DNA of 47,448 bases from assembly GCF_014202335.1 (NCBI RefSeq), contig NZ_JACHGP010000032.1:1-47448 (forward strand), given 5' to 3'. Source of the stretch: Mycobacterium sp. AZCC_0083 (GTDB taxonomy: Bacteria > Actinomycetota > Actinomycetes > Mycobacteriales > Mycobacteriaceae). Shown piece after piece: positions 43,753-47,448 of the stretch. Numbering within the stretch: position 1 is the stretch's first letter; each line of letters begins with the position of its first letter. Under the pieces are notes generated by a model, which searched no databases, had not been told where the DNA came from, and worked only from the letters and a program-made list of their open reading frames with translations. A program made the translations under genes and the position numbers.

Positions 43753-44916
43753 TTAGTCGCTCAACGCAAAGGGATCGTTGCCGTACAGCCAAGAGAACGT
43801 GTCGATGGCCGATGACCGGGACAACATCGCATCGCGCTCCTGTTGTGCGGGACCATCGGGTAGGTGATAGACGACGTTGTTCTCCCAGGAAAGCCGCTGG
43901 ATCCGGGCGGTATGGTCCAGGCGCGCGTGTTCATATCGTTTCAGCGCCGAGGTGAGATCATCCGGTGCGGTCGAGAGTGCCTGGGTCAGTGCGGCGGCGT
44001 CCCCGATTGCCTGGGCGGCGCCTTGTGCGAAGAACGGAAGCATCGGGTGGCACGCGTCCCCAAGTAACGTGGTGGTCGCTGTCGACCAGTGCGCCAGTGG
44101 ATCGCGGTCGTAGAGGGCCCAGCGGTACACGGGATCACGGACTGCCCCGACGATGCGTTGTACGTGATCGCACCAGCCATCGAACTGGCCGCGCAACTCG
44201 TCCGCAGACCCTGGCATGGTCCAGCTTTCAGCGGACGGCTCCTGGTCGGGGACCACGGCGACGATGTTGAGATACGCCGACCCGGCGCCAACTGGGTAGG
44301 CCACCAGATGGCGATCCGGACCCATCCAGTTGCGGACGACGTCGTCGAAGTCCAACTCGTCGCGCGCAATCCGCGCGCGATACGCCGACATTCCGGAAAA
44401 CCGCGGCGCGGTATCGCCGACCGTCTGCGCCCGCACGCCCGAGTGAATACCGTCGGCGCCGACAATCAGGTCGCCAATCTCTATGGTGCCGTCGTCGAGC
44501 TCGACTGCCGGCCGCCCCCCGGACTCGGTCACCGCGCTGACGGCGACTCCGAGTCTGACCTGCGCGGTCGATACCCTCGACGACAGCACGCCGACTAGAT
44601 CTGGCCGGTACATCGTCAGATACGGCGTGCCGAACCTGCTCTCGATGTCCGCCATCGACATGGTCGCCAGCGCTTTGCCGTCCTGCCAGCGAACCCAGCT
44701 CACATGCGCCGGCGTCACCCCGAGGGCACGGATTTCCTCATCGAGGCCAAGCCGTCTCAGTACCCGAGTAGCGTTGGGACCCAACTGAACTCCAGCGCCC
44801 ACCTCACCAAAACGCGGCGCACGTTCGATCGTGCACACATCGAAACCAGCCTGTTCTAGCAACGCCGTCGCGGCCAAGCCGCCGATGCCGGCTCCTACGA
44901 TGATGATCCTCGCCAC
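43753..44916 (-). CDS. FAD-dependent monooxygenase (salicylate hydroxylase-like)
   Basis: The 387-residue enzyme starts at GTG with AGGAG upstream; an upstream ATG lies in non-coding sequence. VARIIIVGAGIGGLAATALL holds the GxGxxG at 8-13; IVGADGIHSGVR is the DG motif and LLGDACHPMLPFFAQGAAQA the second FAD motif. This set matches salicylate 1-monooxygenase, 6-hydroxynicotinate 3-monooxygenase and related enzymes that hydroxylate (and often decarboxylate) an aromatic acid. The ALDH gene follows 15 nt after its stop, which gives an aldehyde-to-acid-to-phenol sequence. NADH is the usual donor. Confidence 0.88.
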   Translation of the reverse strand: MARIIIVGAGIGGLAATALLEQAGFDVCTIERAPRFGEVGAGVQLGPNATRVLRRLGLDEEIRALGVTPAHVSWVRWQDGKALATMSMADIESRFGTPYLTMYRPDLVGVLSSRVSTAQVRLGVAVSAVTESGGRPAVELDDGTIEIGDLIVGADGIHSGVRAQTVGDTAPRFSGMSAYRARIARDELDFDDVVRNWMGPDRHLVAYPVGAGSAYLNIVAVVPDQEPSAESWTMPGSADELRGQFDGWCDHVQRIVGAVRDPVYRWALYDRDPLAHWSTATTTLLGDACHPMLPFFAQGAAQAIGDAAALTQALSTAPDDLTSALKRYEHARLDHTARIQRLSWENNVVYHLPDGPAQQERDAMLSRSSAIDTFSWLYGNDPFALSD

Positions 44917-45102
44917 GGCGGCTCCTAACTCTCCACGAAAGTCGGCAGCACCATCGGATGCGCTGATCCGCGGCCAACAGCGAGAGTCCTGGCCCACACC
45001 GGGTTGGCCGTCAAGAGATTTGCACTAATTCTTCCCTCGTCGCAAAACTCTCCAGGATTGGTCAAGCTTTGCGGTCGGCAGTGAGTGCAGTCTCGAACCA
45101 TC

Positions 45103-45483
45103 TCAGGAGCCGAATGAGTACAGTCCGAAGCGGCCCCACGCGACGAACACGGCGAGCAGCAGCAGGAACGCATTGACCCCGATGTTCGGGAACTCCTTGC
45201 GCCGGGCGTGGGTTATGGCCGCACCGATCATCACCAGCGCCAGACCGACGGCGGCCAGCGGCACCAATATCGGCGCGATGTGAAGGACGGCGGGCAGGAT
45301 CAGCCCGATCGCACCCAGGACTTCGACCAAGCCGACGAGCTTGACGTTGCCCGGGGAGACATCGGCCGCCCACCCCTGTCCGGAGGAGACCAGCTTCTCC
45401 TTGGGGAGAGCCAATTTCATCCCGCCGCTGGCCAAAAAGCCCACGGCGAGCACGATCGCGACGATCCACAGTGCCAGGTTCAT
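45103..45483 (-). CDS. DoxX family membrane protein
   Basis: The protein has about 126 residues and four hydrophobic segments: ALWIVAIVLAVGFLASGGMK, VGLVEVLGAIGLILPAVL, ILVPLAAVGLALVMIGAAIT and NAFLLLLAVFVAWGRFG. The glycine and lysine near GGMKLALPKE and the GLVEVLGAIGLI segment fit DoxX. Start chosen at MNLALW, with GGAG upstream; MEIS four codons earlier is possible. DoxX proteins often accompany redox genes. It lies about 190 nt upstream of the monooxygenase on the same strand. An AT-rich promoter element is upstream at 45531. Confidence 0.8.
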   Translation of the reverse strand: MNLALWIVAIVLAVGFLASGGMKLALPKEKLVSSGQGWAADVSPGNVKLVGLVEVLGAIGLILPAVLHIAPILVPLAAVGLALVMIGAAITHARRKEFPNIGVNAFLLLLAVFVAWGRFGLYSFGS

Positions 45484-45530
45484 GCTGATCTCCATCCAGT
45501 CAAAGACGCCGTTGCCCGCAGGCAGACCTA

Positions 45531-45575
45531 ACGATACTTAATAATTCTACCGAGACTATCAATATTTCTCCTTAT
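45531..45575 (-). promoter_or_regulatory. AT-rich element upstream of doxX
   Basis: The minus strand reads GGAGAAATATTGATAGTCTC followed by GGTAGAATTATTAAG. The core AGAAATATTG is the same as at 31699, linking it to the shared motif family. Confidence 0.4.
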
Positions 45576-45639
45576 TGTTGCGACTTTTGGTCCACACTGA
45601 ACGTGGCCTCCAACATCGGAGGCTGCGGTGCCGTGGGCC

Positions 45640-45830
45640 GGACTATTACCAGGCCTTCGCCGTCGGTGACGACGACGGCGAAACCGCGAGCCACCGTCGT
45701 GGCGATGAAGCCCTTCCTCGTAGCCGAACATCAGGTCGAACCCTTGGGAGAAGTCGATGCCTTGGTTGAACATCCGTCGGCGTTTTGTGTGGGTGTGGTG
45801 GAGCGATTGCTGCCGCTGCACAGGAGGTAG
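45640..45830 (-). pseudogene. Lipase fragment (LIP family relic)
   Basis: The minus strand reads MFNQGIDFSQGFDLMFGYEE and then loses frame, with TVARGFAVVVTDGEG in other frames. The intact lipase has LFSQGIHFSQGFDLQLNLEE and MVARGFAVVITDGVG. Only about 60 residues survive. Confidence 0.8.
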
Positions 45831-45850
45831 CACTGACGTTATGTGGTAGT

Positions 45851-45870
45851 AATCTCGTTAAAATATTGAC
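45851..45870 (+). promoter_or_regulatory. AT-rich promoter/operator motif of the ALDH leader
   Basis: AATCTCGTTAAAATATTGAC is the best representative of the shared motif. TAAAAT may be the -10 box, with TSS close to TTGAC. Confidence 0.5.
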
Positions 45871-45884
45871 TGGTCGAGAATTCA

Positions 45885-45908
45885 ATGTTTGAGTGGTGGT
45901 GGCAGTGA
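45885..45908 (+). CDS. Putative Trp-rich leader peptide MFEWWWQ
   Basis: ATG TTT GAG TGG TGG TGG CAG TGA, the same as the left copy while surrounding bases differ slightly. It starts 15 nt after TTGAC. A small hairpin begins at its last codons and covers the stop. The layout is consistent with ribosome-stalling attenuation, but there is no direct evidence and no trp gene nearby. Confidence 0.5.
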   Translation: MFEWWWQ

Positions 45909-45949
45909 TGGTCATCCCCACTGTTGGCATCACACCACGGAGGCACGTC

Positions 45950-46216
45950 ATGGCCGATCCCCTCGCGGGTGGCTCGGACTTCGACGGCTTGGCGTCCACC
46001 GAAGTGTTCGACCTCTGCGTTCATCTGTGGCGACCCGGTTGCGCGCGGCAGCACGTCGGGCGGTCGAACCTCCGCCTCCCCATCGATTCCGAGGAGCCCC
46101 ATGTCTGGCGTTGCACTGAACTGGATCGACGGCGAATGGGTGAACTCCCCTACGCTTTCCACGTCACGCAACCCGGCAAACGGCGAGGTAGTCGGTCAGT
46201 TCGCCGACGGGGGTGA
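45950..46216 (+). CDS. Short frame MADPLAGGSD, unknown, overlapping the ALDH start
   Basis: From an ATG with GGAGG the frame reads MADPLAGGSDFDGLASTEVF for about 88 codons and overlaps the ALDH in another frame after 46101. Only the first ten codons are conserved in the left copy. It is probably the start of a gene replaced by the ALDH, or a short leader cistron. No family was recognised. Confidence 0.3.
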   Translation: MADPLAGGSDFDGLASTEVFDLCVHLWRPGCARQHVGRSNLRLPIDSEEPHVWRCTELDRRRMGELPYAFHVTQPGKRRGSRSVRRRG

Positions 46217-47448
46217 GGCCGAAGCCGATGCGGCGATAGATGCCGCGCGACGGGCCTTTCGGGGCACGACGTGGAGCCGCGACCGAAGTCTGCGCCACCG
46301 GGTGCTCAGCGAAATTGCCGATCGGTTCGAGGACCGGGTCGATGAGTTGGCCGCGTTGCTGACCAAGGAGAACGGCAAGCCGCTGTTCGAGTCGATGATC
46401 GAGATCCAGGCCGGCGTCATCCCGACCTTGCGGCACAATGCCGGTCAGGCGCTGACCAGTACCGGCACCTCGGCCGAGGTCCGCCCAGGGACGTTCTTCA
46501 CCACCTTGGCCGAGCCAGCGGGCGTGGTCGGGGTGATCGTGCCTTGGAACTCTCCCATCGCGTTGTTCATTCGGGCGCTGGCGCCGGCGCTGGCGGCGGG
46601 GAACACCGTGGTGGCCAAGTTGCCCGGCCAAACCGCACTGACCAATGCGCTGGTGTCGGAAATCATCGCCAGCGCGCAGAGCCTGCCCAAGGGTGTGGTG
46701 AACGTCTTCTCCGAGTCGGGCAACACGGGAGCTCCGCGGCTGGTGTCCTCGCCGGAGGTCGACGTCGTCAGTTACACCGGCAGCGTCGCGGTCGGTCGTC
46801 GGGTCGGGGCGGCTGCCGGAACCGCCTTGAAGCGCGTAGGTCTCGAGCTCGGCGGTAAGACCCCCATGATCGTCTTCGCCGACGCCGACCTCGGCGTGGC
46901 ATTGCCGCTGCTGGTGCGGAGCCTGACCGCGACGGCCGGCCAGTTCTGCATGGCCGGTACCCGCTTCCTGGTACAGCGTGGCATCGCCGACGAGGTACGA
47001 GATCGTCTGGCGCAGCTGTTGTCCGATGTCATCGTCGGCCCCGGAGACAGCCCAGAGACTCAGATGGGGCCCCTCATCGACCACGCGGCGGTCCAGAGAA
47101 TCGATGCGTTCGTCGAAACTGCATTGTCCTACGCCAAGCCCATCGTCCGTGGTGGCGCGATCACCGCGGGCCCCCTGGCGGCCGGCTCGTTCTTCGCACC
47201 GTGCCTGCTCGAAGTAGACGATCTCGACGTTCCCCTGGTCCAAGAGGAGATCTTCGGACCCGTCGGCACCTTCGAGGTGTTCGACGACGAGGCCGACGCA
47301 CTGCGCCGGGCCAACGCCACCCGGTTCGGGCTTGCCGCCGCCGTCTTCACCCGCGATGGTGCGCGTGCCCGTCAGGTGTGCCGTGACCTGCAGGCCGGCA
47401 CGGTGTGGACGAACGGCTACTACGCCCTCGACGAAGGATTTCCGGAGG
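46101..47448 (+). CDS. Aldehyde dehydrogenase, 3' end cut by window edge
   Basis: An open frame of 449 codons continues past the edge. The start ATG (SGVALNWIDGEWVNSP) has GAGGAG 4 nt upstream. It carries PWNSPIALFIRALAPALAAG, Glu249 (LELGGKTPM), Cys283 (GQFCMAGTR) and EEIFGPVGTFEVF. Family length is about 490, so some 40 residues lie beyond the window. It follows the Trp-rich leader and may be a betaine/semialdehyde-type ALDH by its CMAGTR active site. The last 95 bases recur inverted at the left edge. Confidence 0.88.
   Translation, partial: MSGVALNWIDGEWVNSPTLSTSRNPANGEVVGQFADGGEAEADAAIDAARRAFRGTTWSRDRSLRHRVLSEIADRFEDRVDELAALLTKENGKPLFESMIEIQAGVIPTLRHNAGQALTSTGTSAEVRPGTFFTTLAEPAGVVGVIVPWNSPIALFIRALAPALAAGNTVVAKLPGQTALTNALVSEIIASAQSLPKGVVNVFSESGNTGAPRLVSSPEVDVVSYTGSVAVGRRVGAAAGTALKRVGLELGGKTPMIVFADADLGVALPLLVRSLTATAGQFCMAGTRFLVQRGIADEVRDRLAQLLSDVIVGPGDSPETQMGPLIDHAAVQRIDAFVETALSYAKPIVRGGAITAGPLAAGSFFAPCLLEVDDLDVPLVQEEIFGPVGTFEVFDDEADALRRANATRFGLAAAVFTRDGARARQVCRDLQAGTVWTNGYYALDEGFPE
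47354..47448. repeat. 95-bp terminal inverted repeat (right copy)
   Basis: Exact reverse complement of 1-95, inside the ALDH coding sequence. Confidence 0.95.

Larger units (their letters stand above)
45835..45980 (+). repeat. Leader repeat, right copy
   Basis: Inverted partner of 96-239. It contains the AT-rich motif, MFEWWWQ ORF, a small hairpin (GGCAGTG at 45901-45907 with CACTGTT at 45919-45925), GGAGG and the first ten codons MADPLAGGSD. Confidence 0.85.

Noticed and set aside
45885..45908. Classical trp operon attenuator
   Set aside because: No trp biosynthetic gene follows and no terminator T-run is present, so only a leader-peptide-like element is claimed.
46164..47243. 359-codon minus frame opposite the right-edge ALDH
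   Set aside because: The plus strand has an uninterrupted ALDH with catalytic Glu and Cys; the minus frame has no motif.
1..47448. CRISPR arrays, tRNA or rRNA genes, toxin-antitoxin or phage genes
   Set aside because: No regularly spaced repeats, no cloverleaf-like segments and no recognisable protein of these systems were found on reading.

Overview
The window reads as a chromosomal accessory region of a high-GC mycobacterium. Support comes from two F420/flavin-type LLM oxidoreductases, a mycobacterial-type carboxylic acid reductase, a fused proton-translocating transhydrogenase alpha subunit, GTG/TTG starts, and relics of AceE and of an alpha/beta-hydrolase/OsmC protein that resemble mycobacterial forms. 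No rRNA, tRNA, CRISPR array or replication gene was seen. The assignment rests on reading the translations, not on a search.

Layout. 1-240: the start of an aldehyde dehydrogenase (ALDH) locus reading out of the left edge, fused in frame to ALDH 3' sequence. 536-5778: LLM oxidoreductase, two SDRs, a second LLM enzyme, and relics of an amidohydrolase and an SDR. 5781-11086: a TetR remnant, a DapB-like oxidoreductase and carboxylic acid reductase. 11155-13580: an alpha/beta-hydrolase relic and an APC permease. 13660-16340: a nest of IS110, IS21 and IS30 family remnants. 16537-25215: a nine-gene minus-strand operon (ALDH, extradiol-type VOC dioxygenase, FAH-family hydrolase, a small unknown protein, acyl-CoA ligase, PHA synthase, PHA depolymerase-like hydrolase, 3-hydroxyacyl-CoA dehydrogenase), divergent from a TfdB-like FAD monooxygenase (25709-27484). 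27735-31307: an aceE relic and pntA-pntB. 31699-34727: relic of a second ALDH-VOC cassette, an MDR oxidoreductase and an acyl-CoA dehydrogenase. 34912-38465: Crp/Fnr regulator, secreted lipase, GntR regulator. 38594-40280: decayed aldo/keto reductase and esterase, then an NTF2-like protein. 40601-45483: amidohydrolase, ALDH, salicylate-hydroxylase-like FAD monooxygenase and DoxX. 45640-47448: a lipase relic and an ALDH running out of the right edge.

Function. The intact genes suggest aromatic or cyclic substrate catabolism: ring hydroxylation, extradiol-type cleavage, FAH-type C-C hydrolysis, aldehyde oxidation and CoA activation. This is coupled to polyhydroxyalkanoate turnover, with transhydrogenase nearby as a possible NADPH source. 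The substrate cannot be named from sequence alone.

The most unusual signals are regulatory. A short leader ORF, MFEWWWQ-stop, precedes both ALDH leaders at the two ends. A shorter MFEWV-stop sits at the same distance from the same AT-rich motif in front of the monooxygenase. The AT-rich motif (core AAAATATTG, often TCGnTAAAATATTGAC) recurs before several catabolic operons. The window also holds many decayed second copies of its own genes (amidohydrolase, ALDH-VOC, lipase, ALDH), which points to repeated duplication followed by decay.
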